From: Amorphophallus konjac
Taxonomy: Eukaryota; Streptophyta; Magnoliopsida; Alismatales; Araceae
Assembly: GCA_022559845.1 (NCBI GenBank)
Contig: CM040117.1
Span: 18,314,856-18,378,855, forward strand
Direction of reading: 5' to 3'
DNA: 64,000 bases
A program made the translations under genes and the position numbers. The notes beneath the pieces were generated by a model. The model was given only the letters and a program-made list of their open reading frames with translations. It was not told where the DNA came from and searched no databases. Shown one piece after another: positions 32,321-43,841 of the stretch; the first letter of the stretch is position 1, and every line of letters starts with the position of its first letter.

Positions 32321-33247
32321 ATGGCTCACCATGTGAAGTGGGACGAGATGCCGCAAACCGTCGCGGGTCTTACCCAAGCCCTGCAGACCGTGGCCCAAGC
32401 TGGCGTAAGGGCTGGCGCGGGTAGCTTGCACATCAATTTCCAGAGTTTAAATCCTCTGCGATTCTCTGGATCTTCTAATCCAGATGAAGCAGAGAATTGG
32501 ATCGATGAGATGAACCGGATATTTGACGTCATGCAATGCACCAGTCAAGAAAAGGTTCATCTTGCAACATTCCAGCTTAACAAAGACGCCTGTACTTGGT
32601 GAAAGTCTATTCCGACACCGCCTCCAAATGCTCCCCACACTTGGGAGGGATTCCTCACTCTCTTCCGAGACAAATACTTCTTCGAACATGTCAAGGAGAG
32701 GAAGGCGGCGGAATTTGCGTTGTTACGTCAAGGCATGATGTCAATAGCAGAATATGAACTACAATTGTCTCACTTAGCACCATATGCTCAACATTTAGTG
32801 AGCACTGATCTTCTAAAGGTAAATCGCTTCATGGACGGGCTACGACCTATCTTCATTCAGCAACTTGGCCCACAAAATATTCGGACCTACACCGAGATGG
32901 TCCAACGGGCACACTTGTGTGAACGGACCTTGGAGAAGGTCGATAAACTCAAGGGAAAAGGGGAGGAGTCGAGCCGAAAGTCTGATCGGTGAGGAAGAAA
33001 AGAGGAAAAATTTAGCATCACCTACAACTCTCGGGATAACAAGAAGAGATTTCGTAATGGTAACAGGAGTGGCAATGGCAAGAACAAGAAGGTTAAAGAA
33101 GAAGAAAAGGCTCTTACAACTGCTTGCTCATTCTGCGAGAAATTCGGTCATTCGGCCGAAGAGTGTTGGAAGCGTCTTGGTGCATGCCTAAGATGTGGAA
33201 GTCGGGAGCACCGCATGTCTGACTGTCCTCTTATGAAGGAGCAATAG
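32321..33247 (+). pseudogene. Element A gag
   Basis: It starts MAHHVKWDEM at 32321. The retrotransposon gag core includes LRFSGSSNPDEAENWIDEM (near 32457) and TWEGFLTLFRDKYFF (near 32640), with LLRQGMMSIAEYELQLSHLA near 32720. Two CCHC-like knuckles near 33127 (CSFCEKFGHSAEEC) and 33190 (CLRCGSREHRMSDC) have all their ligands. In-frame stops are at 32600-32602, 32990-32992 and 33245-33247. If intact, it would form the particle and bind RNA. Confidence 0.85.
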
Positions 33248-35200
33248 TATACAAGGAACAACGGTGGACAAAAGCGGCAAGCTAGATTGAATGCCATTCT
33301 GGATGAGGATGAACCAACTAAAGAAGGGGAACTCATTGAAGGTACCATTCGCATTCATTCGCATCCTGCTTTCGTAGTATTTGATACTGGTGCTACTCAC
33401 TCCTTTATTGCTAGTTCCATTGCAAAAATATTGCATATTTCATTTGATCCCTTACCAACGGATTTAACCATAGTTACCCATTTAGGGTTGGGAATGGAAC
33501 TAAAAATCTATTTCCCTGATATTGAAGTCACTGTAGAAGGGCATAATCTTCCTGCTAATCTCGTATGCCTTGATATGGAAGGTTACGATGCCATATTAGG
33601 AGTTGATTGGCTTGTGAACCACGACGCCTATATCAATTGTCGAAATAGTATAATCTCTTTTCGGAAACTAGGTCTTTCGCGATTTTCCTTCCTTGGTATC
33701 AAACATAGGAAGCATCCAGCTATCATCTCTTCTCTTCACGCTTGCAAACTCATTTCGCAAGGTTGTAAAGCTTTCCTTGCCTCCGTAGTAGTTACTGAGT
33801 CTAAGGAAATGCAAATAGATGAAATCCCCGTAGTTAAGGAATTTCCAGATGTTTTTCCTTCTGAGTTGCCTGGTTTATTGCCCGAGAGGGAGGTTAACTT
33901 CACCATTGAACTCATGCCTGGAGCAGCACCTGTGTCAATAGCTCCTTACTTGATATCCCCCACAGAGTTGAAGGAATTGAAGAAGCAACTTCAGGAGCTG
34001 CTGGAAAAAGGTTTCATTCGACCTAGCACATCCCCTTGGGGTGCGCCGGTCTTATTTGTCAAGAAGAAGGACAGTTCCCTCAGGTTATGCATTGACTATC
34101 GATAGTTGAATCAACTTACCATCAAAAATAAATATCCATTGCCGCATATTGATGAACTATTTGACCAACTTTATGGCGCAGAATATTTTTCCAAGATTGA
34201 CCTCAGGTCAGGCTATCATCAACTGAGGATCAAGGAGGAAGACATCTACAAGACTACTTTCCGAACCAGATACAGACATTATGAATTTGTGGTAATGCCG
34301 TTCGGGTTAACAAATGCCCCGACAATATTTATGCAACTAATGAACAATGTGTTCCGACCATACATCAATCAATTCATGGTCATTTTCATTGATGACATCC
34401 TTATCTATTCTAAGATGAAGGAGAAACACGAGGAACATCTTAGGGTTGTGTTGCAGACCTTACAAGAACACCAACTCTATGCTAAGTTGAACATATGTGA
34501 ATTTTGGCTTAAGAAGGTTTTTTTCCTTGGCCACATTATTTCTAAAGAAGGTATTAAAGTAAATCCTTCTAAGGTTGAAGCTGTTAAGAATTAGAGTCGA
34601 CCAAACACCGTATCTGAAGTTCGGAGTTTCATTGGCCTAGCTTGTTACTATAGGCGATTCATCGAGGATTTCTCCAAAATCACCGCTCATTTAAAAAAAC
34701 TCACTAGGAAAGAAAATCCTTTCGAGTGGTTAAAGAAATGTGAAGAAAATTTCTTGGCTCTTAAGGAACATCTTACCACGGCACCTGTACTGGCATTGCC
34801 CGTTGAAGGTGTCAGATTTGAAGTTTATACCGATACATCCGGCATTGGCCTAGGGTGCGTACTCATGCAAAATGGCAAAGTGATTTGCTATGCTTCAAGA
34901 CAATTAAAGCGACATGAGGAGAATTACCCTGTTCACGATATGGAGCTGGATGCTGTCATATTCACCTTGAAGATTTGACGTCATTATCTTCATCGGGAGA
35001 AATTAACTGTGTATTCATATCACAAGAGCCTAAAATATCTCTTTTCTCTAAAGGAGTTGAATATGAGGCAAAGGTGATGGCTGAAGTATCTCAAGGACTT
35101 TGATTTCGATATTCAATATCATCTAGGCAAGGCAAATGCTGTTGCCGATGCACTCAGCAGAAAACCAATGGGAAAGCTATCAAGTCTGAAAGGTATGACT
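33248..35200 (+). pseudogene. Element A protease, RT and RNase H
   Basis: Protease active site [10 protein letters not shown] near 33380 is intact, with DAILGVDWL near 33590. RT follows: [20 protein letters not shown] (34013-34072), LCIDYR near 34085, [14 protein letters not shown] (near 34190), MPFGLTNAP (near 34300) and the catalytic FIDDILIYS (near 34385). RNase H begins [15 protein letters not shown] (near 34828) but its third acidic residue is lost: the DH of the usual TDHKSLKYL stretch reads YH at about 35009-35014. In-frame stops are at 34103, 34592, 34976 and 35075. No frameshift. Confidence 0.87.
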
Positions 35201-36766
35201 ACTCTTATCTTTAAATTTACTCAGTTGAATTTAGATATTGATATGAAGAAAGAAGATTACTTTATAGCCAATATCCGGATACAACCTACATTGATTGAAG
35301 ATCTAGTCAAGTTACAAGAGAATGACCTTGTATTGTTGGAGATTAAGGCTAATATGGAGAAACGACCGGATTTCTCTATTGCAAATGATGGAAGATTGTT
35401 GTTCCGAGGTCGTATCTGTATCCCGGATCATGCTGATACTAAGAAGATGATCTTAGAAGAAGCTCACAAATCTAAGTATACCGTTCACCCTGATGCTGCC
35501 AAGATGTATCAAGACCTTAAAAGAAATTATTGGTGGCCCAATATGAAGTGAGAGATAGCAGACTATGTGTCACGTTGACTTACTTGTCAACAAATTAAGG
35601 CAGAACATCAAAATCATGCTGGAAAACTACATCCCTTAGAAATTTCGGAATGGAAATGGGAGAGTATAGGAATGGATTTTATCATGGGACTACCTAAGTC
35701 AAAAGGAGGACATGATGGGATATGGGTGATCATAGACCGGTTAACAAAATCGGCTCATTTTCTACCTATTAAAAGCCGATGGTCTGTGGATATCTTGGCT
35801 ACTTTATATATAAAGGAGATTGTTAAATTACATGGTTTCCCTGCCACTATTATTTCTGATCGAGATCCTCAGTTTACTTCACAATTTTGGAAAGGGCTAC
35901 AATATTCTTTAGGGACCCGATTGAATTTTAGCACTGCGTTTCATCCACAAACGGATGGACAAACCGAAAGGACCAATCAAGTGGTGGAAGATATGCTAAG
36001 GGCATGTGTTATAGATTTCGGTGGAAAATGGCACGATCATTTACCTTTAGTAGAATTTGCCTACAACAATAGCTACCAAGCTAGCATTCAAATGGCACCA
36101 TTTGAGGCATTATATGGAAGAAGTTGCCGAACCCCAATATGCTGGGAGGAGGTCGGTGAAAGACAAATTCTAGGCCCTGATCTTGTTCGAGATACAACTG
36201 ACAAGGTGAAAGTGATAAGAGAGAGACTCAAGATGGCGCAAGATAGACAAAAGTCCTATGCCGATAACCGAAGGCGAAACCGGGAATTTCAGGTAGGAGA
36301 TCATGTATTTCTTAAAGTTTTCTCTGGACGTGGTATTCACAGGTTTGGTATTAAAGGCAATCTTACGCCCTGATTTATTGGCCCTTTTGAAATTCTTGAA
36401 AGAGTGGGAGAAGTGGCGTATCGTCTAGCATTACCTCCACAGCTGGCAGGAGTTCATGATGTATTCCATGTCTCTATGTTGAAGAAATATGTCTATGATC
36501 AATTCCACATTATCTCTTATGATAATTTGGAGATTCAAAAAGATATGACGTATGAACAAAAGCCTTACAAAATTATTGATCAAGAAGTACGTCAGCTTCG
36601 AAATAAAATCATTCCTATGGAAAAGATCTGGTGGAGTAAAGGATCGAATCAAGATGCTACATGGGAGATGGAAGAAGCCATGCGCCGGAGATTTCTCGAA
36701 CTATTCAACTGTAAGTACACTCTCCATAAAATCTATATATTGAATTTGGGGATCAAATTCTCTTAA
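35201..36766 (+). pseudogene. Element A integrase and chromodomain
   Basis: The zinc finger is near 35464-35590 (HKSKYTVHPD; the CxxC pair has lost its first cysteine to the stop at 35576-35578). Catalytic residues: D in MDFIMGLP (35672), D in IISDRDPQFTS (near 35850) and E in HPQTDGQTERTNQVVED (near 35945). [20 protein letters not shown] (36381-36437) is the usual C-terminal stretch, then [14 protein letters not shown] chromodomain-like end runs from [13 protein letters not shown] (near 36545) to [12 protein letters not shown] (near 36660), typical of Tekay-type chromoviruses and thought to guide insertion into heterochromatin. Further stops at 35549 and 36371. Confidence 0.86.
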
Positions 36767-36777
36767 GTGGGGGAGGG
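36765..36777 (+). other. Polypurine tract of element A
   Basis: AAGTGGGGGAGGG immediately before the LTR start TGTAATACCCC, with the chromodomain stop just upstream. Confidence 0.85.
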
Positions 36778-38636
36778 TGTAATACCCCAATGTTTTGTAT
36801 ATGATATTTTAGAATTTTGTAAGATTTATTTAGATTTTCTAAATTTTTTCTAGAGATAAAAGGATGATTAAACGGATTTGGGTTAATTAAAATCAAATAA
36901 TAAGGCCCAATATTTATTAATTAACCTAGCCTTTTAAATAAGTCCAAATGGCCCAAAACCAAGCCCACACGACTTGACCCATATTCTAGAATCCTAGAAT
37001 ATGATAATTACGAAATTTAGAAGATAAATTATCATTTATCGGACTTTTAAAGGGATAAATAGGCTAATAATAAGAGATAATATCAAAGTAGTTTGAATTT
37101 ATTCAAATTCGGTGCCAATAGATAAAAACGGTCTATCGGGGGATCGCATGGGGACTAAAAACAGTCTAGACTAGACCGCTAAGCTCTGCAGGTTCCATGA
37201 ATGGAAGAAGGCATGAGAAGCTGAGAACTTTGGCATCAAAATCACCTAAGATTGATGCTATCTCTTAAATAGATGAGTCTAGAAGGCTTAAGGATCGAAT
37301 TGGAACCCTAATTAGGACTCTATGTTCGTTCTAATCTATGGAAACCCTAGCTAACCTTATAAATAGACCTTAAGTTTAACCTGCGCGACCCCTACTTTTG
37401 GCTCGCGTGGAACTAAGGTAAGGAAGCATTACTTCAGGTAAGTTCTTTAGAAGTTTTTGTTCATAATACTAAGGTCTAACTACCCTCCAAATTTCATCTT
37501 AGGAGATCAAGCCAGGAAGATAGAGGCGTTCAAAGTTGCTAGTTCGGTACAAGAATCTTAGCAAATTATGCGATCGGGCCAGATTGATCATCCAAATAGA
37601 AGCCCTAAACGAGGTAATTAGATAAGGGTTATTTATAACTAATTGTTCCTTTTAGTACCATATTCTTACCCTCAAAATTTCGTGGTCATAGGTGAAGAGG
37701 ATCAAGAGTTAGAAGGCCACGAAGTTGCTATTCTAGTTCAGGACGAGCTGGAATTAGGGTCAAGTTCAAATCTTAAATTCGACGATTAAAGCCTAGTCTA
37801 GAGGTAGGTTATCTCATGAATGACTTAAACGTGATGTTAGGAGTAAAAACCCTCTTATTCCACGAGTTTTCGTGCATTATATGTAGAGAATTTCATGTTT
37901 TATTGAGATTGCGCAATTTCGTTCATTGTCATACATGAGCCTAACCCTTTAATGAAAAAGATGAAATTTCTTATTTAAATTACATTTTATTTATGCATAT
38001 TCTTGGCCAATACTCTTCTAGCATGTTTAATCCATGTTTTACATCGTGTTTATACATAACATGATCTAGATTAGCTTTTATTTAATAGTTTGATAGCTTC
38101 TGTCTGAAGACAGAAAAGGGCATTGACAGAACCGCCAAGTAAACCTTGCGGTCTAATGAATGACCGTTAGCACCTTTCTTTAGCGGTTTATCACGAGACC
38201 GTCTGAACTACTATGCGGCCAGATCCTGACTGCTATTTAGTTTTGTGAACCAGTTCAATCCCAATTGGTTTCCATACTTATAAACATTATAATTATGATA
38301 TTTTTCATACGCTTATGTTCTAAATTCTTATTGGAAATCCTGATTTAGCATGTGCATGAGTTTCAAACCTTATTTTTATTATCATATAATTTCATGTCTA
38401 AATGTTATAGTGTTGTAATTAAATAATTTCCCGGTTATGAATAAGATTTATGTGGCGTTATTATCATGGTTTAATCAAGTGTTTTAATCGTTCATTCTCA
38501 CTCTCGTCTATGAGTTATTTTCATAAGTACAAGATGTTTACTCCGGTATGCGACCATTAGATACACTTTACACTATAGCACACTCTCTTGGACTTATGAA
38601 CCTCTCCGCTGGATATTCCTTCTGTCGGACTAGGGG
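36778..38636 (+). mobile_element. Element A 3' LTR, end undefined
   Basis: It starts TGTAATACCCC and has a TATA box at 37358. Later sequence (38103-38250, with CGTTAGCACC and alternate ACCGTCTG stretches) is LTR-like. A terminal CA with flank cannot be placed; the right border is drawn where a capsid-like reading frame begins. No gene. Confidence 0.6.
37358..37368 (+). promoter_or_regulatory. TATA box in element A LTR
   Basis: TTATAAATAGA about 580 bases into the LTR. Being in the 3' LTR it would drive read-out into 37.4-39 kb, if active. Confidence 0.55.
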
Positions 38637-39431
38637 ATTATATTTCAATATGTCTTATTAGATACGCTCTTATTTGTTGATATTATTCAATATGTTAGGC
38701 AGGAACTGAAAAAGCTATGCTACAATATGAAAGCTCAGCAGGCCCTACCTAAACTCTCTCAGCAAGTCTGTTCTCAAATTGATGAGGCGGAGTCTTTTAA
38801 CCTACCTGATCGACGCCCTAAGCGTAGGATCAACAAAAGAAGATTTTTCAAACCAAGATTTACAAAAACCTCTGCCAAAAGACCTTTCAGGCCTTACAAG
38901 TTTTTCAAAAAATGAAGAACTGCCAGGAGAGCTGCAACAAAAACTGATGAATGTTTTGCTTGCAAACGACATGGGCATTTTGCTCGAAATTGTCCAAATA
39001 AGGCGCCTAAGCATATTAAAGCCCTCTTTGCTATTCAAGAAATAGACTCAGAATGGGAGTTGCTTGAAACTCCAGAACAGTATGATGAAGCGATAGCACA
39101 ACAACTTCACATTTATACTTTACAATCTGATAATTCTGAGACTTCCTTTGCATCGGAAGCTGAACAATTTCAGGTTCAAATGGCAAATTATGTTTATTTT
39201 TGCTTCAACTCTGATGACAAAGACACATCAGCTGACCAACCTTCTACTTCTACACAACATGAAGTATCAACAGACGACGATAAGCGAAGTTATGCTTCTA
39301 TGTCTTTGCTGTCCTCTGCTGATAGTGAAGAGGATTTTATAAATCTTTTCTACTCCAAAGCCAGTCCTGTGAAGCCCATGTCTGCCATGCCCAGTGACTA
39401 CAAGAAAGGCAAATTTTCAACTGTAACATGA
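38637..39431 (+). pseudogene. Caulimoviridae-like capsid C-terminus (endogenous pararetrovirus fragment)
   Basis: One frame with a single internal TGA at 38913-38915. It shows, in order, a helical stretch (DIIQYVRQELKKLC near 38682), a very basic tract (RRINKRRFFKPRF near 38826, further K/R/F to 38912), a CCHC zinc knuckle CFACKRHGHFARNC (near 38954-38995) and an acidic Ser/Asp-rich tail ending at 39429-39431. This order (basic tract, one knuckle, acidic tail) is characteristic of plant pararetrovirus capsid proteins. Movement protein, protease and RT are absent, so it is a truncated relic. The genus cannot be set. A retrotransposon gag is the alternative, less likely given the basic tract. 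Confidence 0.62.
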
Positions 39432-42142
39432 TCGGAGTGGCTGGCCGTTATGGGTCTCTACCCGAAGATTCTAAAGAGGTGATTAGGCTCGCCGAGAGGC
39501 CCGATCCTGTCACCAGAAGGAAGAAGGCTACAGCTGATGCAGTGCAAGCCCTTGTTGGGGAAACAAGTACGGATGTAGTCACCATGGCTGCAAACATGAT
39601 CACCACCAAAGATGAGGGAGAGAGGCCAGCCCTTGCTTCAGACGCTCCATTGGAGGGAGGAGGCCAGGCGCCTAGCCCTTCTACTCCCGATCCAACAATG
39701 ATGATGCTACTCCTGAAGTACCAACAGGAGATTGAGATGTTGAAGAAACAATTGAGCGAGCTGAGCATGCAAGTGTCAGCCTCGAAGTAGGTGGAAGCTC
39801 CTCCTGAAACATCATGGCGTGGCGTCAATGAGCTCGAGGGTTCACCTCAGATGATGGCTTCTCAGCCATTACACAACTCTGCTGGGGGCATGGCCTCGAT
39901 ACCACCACCGGCTCCTCAGCCTCAGGGGACTGCCACTACTATGCCTTAAGCCACGGTATTGGCAACACTGCAGATGCAGCAAGCACACTTCTATCCAGAT
40001 CCGGTGGACCCGACGATGGTAAGCAAGCTGATGGTTGAACAAATAATAGATATGAAGCTGGAAGGTCGAGGCGGTGATGATTATGTCTCATTCGATATAT
40101 ATAAGGTGCCATATCCGACACATCATGTTGCTAAAAGATTGCCTCCCGGCATTAACAAGCCACCAAAGTTTGACAAGTTCAACGGGCAAGGATCGTCGAA
40201 AGAGCACATAGCCTATTACATAAACGTGATGGGCGATATGGCAGCAGACGAGTCCTACCTATTGAAATTCTTTGGGTCTTCTCTTACGGGACTCGCTTTC
40301 GAGTGGTACTCGAACCTGCCGACCGGGTCCATTAGCGACTAGCCAGATATGCAACGGAAGTTCCGGGAGCACTTCCATGTTGCTGAAAGGGAAGTCACCG
40401 TGGCCGAATTGTATGCCTCCAGGGAGAAAAGTGATGAAACAGCCCTGGAGTATACCAAAAGGTGGCAAAATCTCATTATGAGATGCAAGCGTCCGCCACA
40501 TCAAGAAGATGCTGTGCAGATTTGTAAACAAAATCTGAAGAGAGAAGTCCTCGAGAGGATGATAGGAATGGAAATCGGGTCTTTTGACCGATCAAACAAT
40601 GTGGTGGCAGAAATCGAGGCCTTCCTCTCGAGATATTCTACTGCCCGTGCTGCCTCCAGTTAGAAAACCAAAACGGTTGATAAGCGGCATGCGCCCAAGG
40701 AAGTTCATACTGTAGACTTCAAGGCGTTTGAGCAACAAAAAGATAAAGACAAAGGAGTTGTTGACCCTCCTCCTGCGAAGCCAGCTGAACGCCAGGAGGG
40801 CCCCTCCCTGCGGAACAAAATGAAGAAGCTATACTCCTTCCCTAAGGAGAAGACCCGGGTCCTGTTCGAATGGGCTACCCGCTACAACAAGATTACTCTA
40901 CTAGACACGAAAAGGCCAGGTGATGCCAGAAGGAAGAATGATCCGCGCTTCTGCCCGTACCATCGAATGCTCGGGCACCCCATCAAAGATTGCTATGTCT
41001 TCAAGGACGTGATTTAAAGTCTGATTAAAAAGGGGGAACTACAGATGGGCGAGTACGAGGTGGATCCTCCATGCTCGCATGAGATGCCCGCTCTGGGGGC
41101 AACTATCAACATGATATCACTATATCAGCAGTTGCCTGAGGAGGTAGCAGAAGCTTGCACAAAGCACACTTATGAAGCTTTTGTGTTGACCCCAGCAAAA
41201 GACCAGGAGAACTGGCAGATGCTGTCTACAAAGGCAAAAAGAAGACTGACATCCCGCCCTACTCCAGGAGTCCGAATTGATGGCAGTACACCCCAGCTAG
41301 CTCCACCAACTGTGACCCCAATTTGGCATGATACGGCCCCCCGAATGGTCATCAGGGTGCCAACCAATAATAATAAGAAGCAAGCCCCCTTGCGGGTACA
41401 TCAAGAAGTCAGCCCAGCCATTAAGCGATTGCAGAAGATTATAAATGGGTTAGATGAGTATGAACAACCTAAGCTCTAGCCAGTGCAGCTGAAAGAATAC
41501 ATCCCTCGGGAACATCTAGAGTCCCTCGGGCTAGAACAAGAGGCTGAAGATGAATTTTGGGGAGGGATTGCCCCGAAAGATGCTCCACCTGAGCAGATGC
41601 CTGCAGAGAAAAGAAAGAAAAAGAAGAAACCAAAGAATAAGAAGAAAGGTAGCATCGTCTCCTACAATACTTTGTCGGCTTTGTTCAACTTAGCCCAAAG
41701 CTCTGAAGAAGGTGATGAAGAAATCTGCTTCACACCGGCTGAAGCAAACCAGGCTGAAACTTCTACCACCCAACATGCCACTAGGTCTGGGAGGAAGTGG
41801 GGACGTCTACCCTCGGCTAACCACAACATTATGTTCAGGGGTGAACAACCATACCAAATCCCCGAACCTGAGATAAAGGGCACAAGAGTCCCGCCCCCAC
41901 CGGGCCTCTACCCCGAAGATACAAGCGGCCAGGGAGTCCCCTCATTCGCTAAATTTTTGATGACAAAGAAGGGCAAGCAGCCATGTCAGCAGTCTGAATC
42001 AAAGGCTAAAAACACTTCCACCCAGGTCTCGGGTGTGTTGTTTCTGGTAGATGAAAATGGTGAAGGCATCGCCCTTGTTGCCAAACCCATTCAAATAAAA
42101 GAACCAGCTGATCAGATGTGTCGGGAGCAGACAATCCCCTAA
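39428..42142 (+). pseudogene. Tat-lineage gag
   Basis: A single reading frame for 2.7 kb with seven in-frame stops and no frameshift. The capsid region includes PPKFDKFNGQGSSKEHIAYY (40160-40219) and FFGSSLTGLAFEWYSNLPTG (40270-40330). The modified zinc motif FCPYHRMLGHPIKDC (40957-41001) precedes FKDVI and IKKGEL, as in Tat/Ogre-type gag. Later come LKEYIPREHLESLGLE (41489-41536) and a Lys-rich stretch (41610-41650). Every stop fits one transition from a Gln or Trp codon. The start is uncertain: the N-terminus abuts the pararetrovirus fragment. Confidence 0.78.
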
Positions 42143-42299
42143 GAACAAGACAAACCGCCTACCGAGCTGACTGCTCCGACACTAGGCTGCAACAAGCACA
42201 ACAAAGCTGAAGAAGCAAGATTGCTTAATGTAAGAGCGGGCGCTAGAATATTGAAACAACTGAAAAAAATCTAGCAAGATTCAATGCATGGGAGATACT

Positions 42300-43375
42300 C
42301 TCCCAAGATGAAGAAACTCGGTAAGCCATCATTGCAACCTTGCAAAACCTGGCATATTTCGAGAGCTGCCTTGTCGAGATGTGTTCGGAAGCGACTGTCA
42401 CCTTTGCCGATGAAGATATGCTCTTGCCAACGGCCAGCCACAATAGACCCTTATACATGAATGGGCAATTAAACGGCCAACCCATAAATAGAATTCTAAT
42501 TGACCCAGGGGCAACAGTAAATATACTCCCTTACCGGGTCTATCAAAAGCATTACTTCAATGTGCACCTGATCAAGGTCAAGGATATGAAGATTGTTGGT
42601 TTCAACCAGAAATTTGAAGTCCCCATGGGTGTGGCGGAGTTCAAGCTTTCATTAGGAGATTTCACCACCAAGGTGTAGTTCCATGTCATTAACTCCGACA
42701 CCTCATACAAGGCGCTGCTTGGCCGGCCGTGGCTGCATCAGAACCGGGTGGTGCCATCTACTTTTGCACCAATGCATCAATGGAAAAGAAGAAAGAATCT
42801 TTACTAATTTACACCCCTTCGACGTGTTTGAGTGCCATCTACTTGATGCCTCACTTTACTTGGAGAAGCCGAAGCAGACCTCTCGGCCAGCTCAGAATAA
42901 AGAAAAGGCTCAGCCAGCCCATAATAAAGATAAGAAGACAGTAGGAACTGACGATTGGTTCCATCCACCTCTGCCCGATTATGTGGCTCAACCGGAGGTG
43001 ACACACATTGCTGAAGTCGAGGGAGTGCTTAGGGCAATCCCATCTGATATCTACCCTGAGCCAAAAGCACCGAAGCTCGAAGATTTGCTAGGTTATGTGA
43101 AAGTCCCTCTCGGAGTCACAAGATCGCTTACAGATATAGACTGTCCAACAGTCAAATTGCTGAAGACCCTCGAGGTTCCCAATCATGAGGGGCAGCCAAC
43201 AATGTTTTACTCGGCTAATGAACAGCCGGTGAAAGGAGATGATGATTGCAAACTCCCCGAAGAAATCCAAGACTCGGTCGTCCCGATCATGGGGCTGCCC
43301 GATATAACCGACAAGGTGATAAAAATGGCCAGAACAACAAATTCCCTTCTACCAAGTTGAAAGGTAGAACCAAAT
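42300..43375 (+). pseudogene. Tat-lineage protease and linker
   Basis: Protease near 42340-42770: TVTFADEDMLLPTASHNRPL (42395-42455), active site LIDPGATVNILPY (near 42496), [15 protein letters not shown] near 42715. It is one frame off gag, then a stop at 42676-42678 and a shift near 42790 return to the gag frame (HPFDVFECHLLDASLY near 42818). The linker continues with Pro/Lys-rich sequence to 43360. Confidence 0.75.
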
Positions 43376-43654
43376 GTTCAAGAAGTTGTGGTATCCACCC
43401 AACTTAGACAAAGAATTGCTGCAGATTACCCATCACCCAGGCTTGGGCTTCTCCGTAGAAGAATTCTATGAAGTAGATATGATATCTATCTTTGCCCCGG
43501 CTGGCAATGACCCTTCAGAAGATGCAGCTATGCAAGAAGCTAAAAGCTAGGGGCAACACATGTCTCCAAACGCCGAAGTACAAGATGAAGAAATACACAT
43601 TTGGAGGCCATCTCCACACAGGGATATGGGAGCGTCCACTTCTGAAGGACCGGT
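43376..43654 (+). pseudogene. Tat-lineage linker before RT
   Basis: In-frame continuation (MFKKLWYPPNLDKELLQ near 43372, HPGLGFSVEEFYEVDMIS near 43430), with a TAG near 43548. It ends where the element B LTR starts at 43655. RT is not reached. Confidence 0.55.
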
Positions 43655-43841
43655 TGTAAGGCCCGTGCCTTAGTGGATGATTGGTGGTTCGGATTTAGAT
43701 TTTATTCTGCGAACTTTGGCTATTTTTGTGGTTTTTAGGCCTTTTTCTGGCATTTATTTGGATTAAGTTAAAATGTTTATGTAAATAGTTTGGGCATTTG
43801 CATAATTTAGGAGGTTTGGGGGTTATTTTGTAAAAGAGGTT
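43655..43841 (+). mobile_element. Element B 5' LTR fragment
   Basis: TGTAAGGCCCGTGCC through TTTTGTAAAAGAGGTT matches 44609-44797 with few differences. Homology ends at TCGTGG, where integrase sequence begins. Confidence 0.88.

Larger units (their letters stand above)
32321..38636 (+). mobile_element. Tekay-type chromovirus A, lacking a recognisable 5' LTR
   Basis: A plus-strand Gypsy element: gag, protease, RT, RNase H, integrase, chromodomain (32321-36766), polypurine tract and 3' LTR from 36778. All coding sequence is in one reading frame for about 4.45 kb with ten in-frame stops and no frameshift. The 5' LTR is missing or replaced. The 3' LTR lacks a clear terminal CA because it runs into a pararetrovirus fragment near 38637. 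Confidence 0.85.
39428..43654 (+). mobile_element. Tat-lineage Gypsy fragment (gag and protease only)
   Basis: Gag from 39428 and protease to about 42770, followed by the gag-pol linker to 43654, where element B is inserted. No RT or integrase and no LTR of this element is in the window. The right part may lie beyond the nested insertions. Confidence 0.75.
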
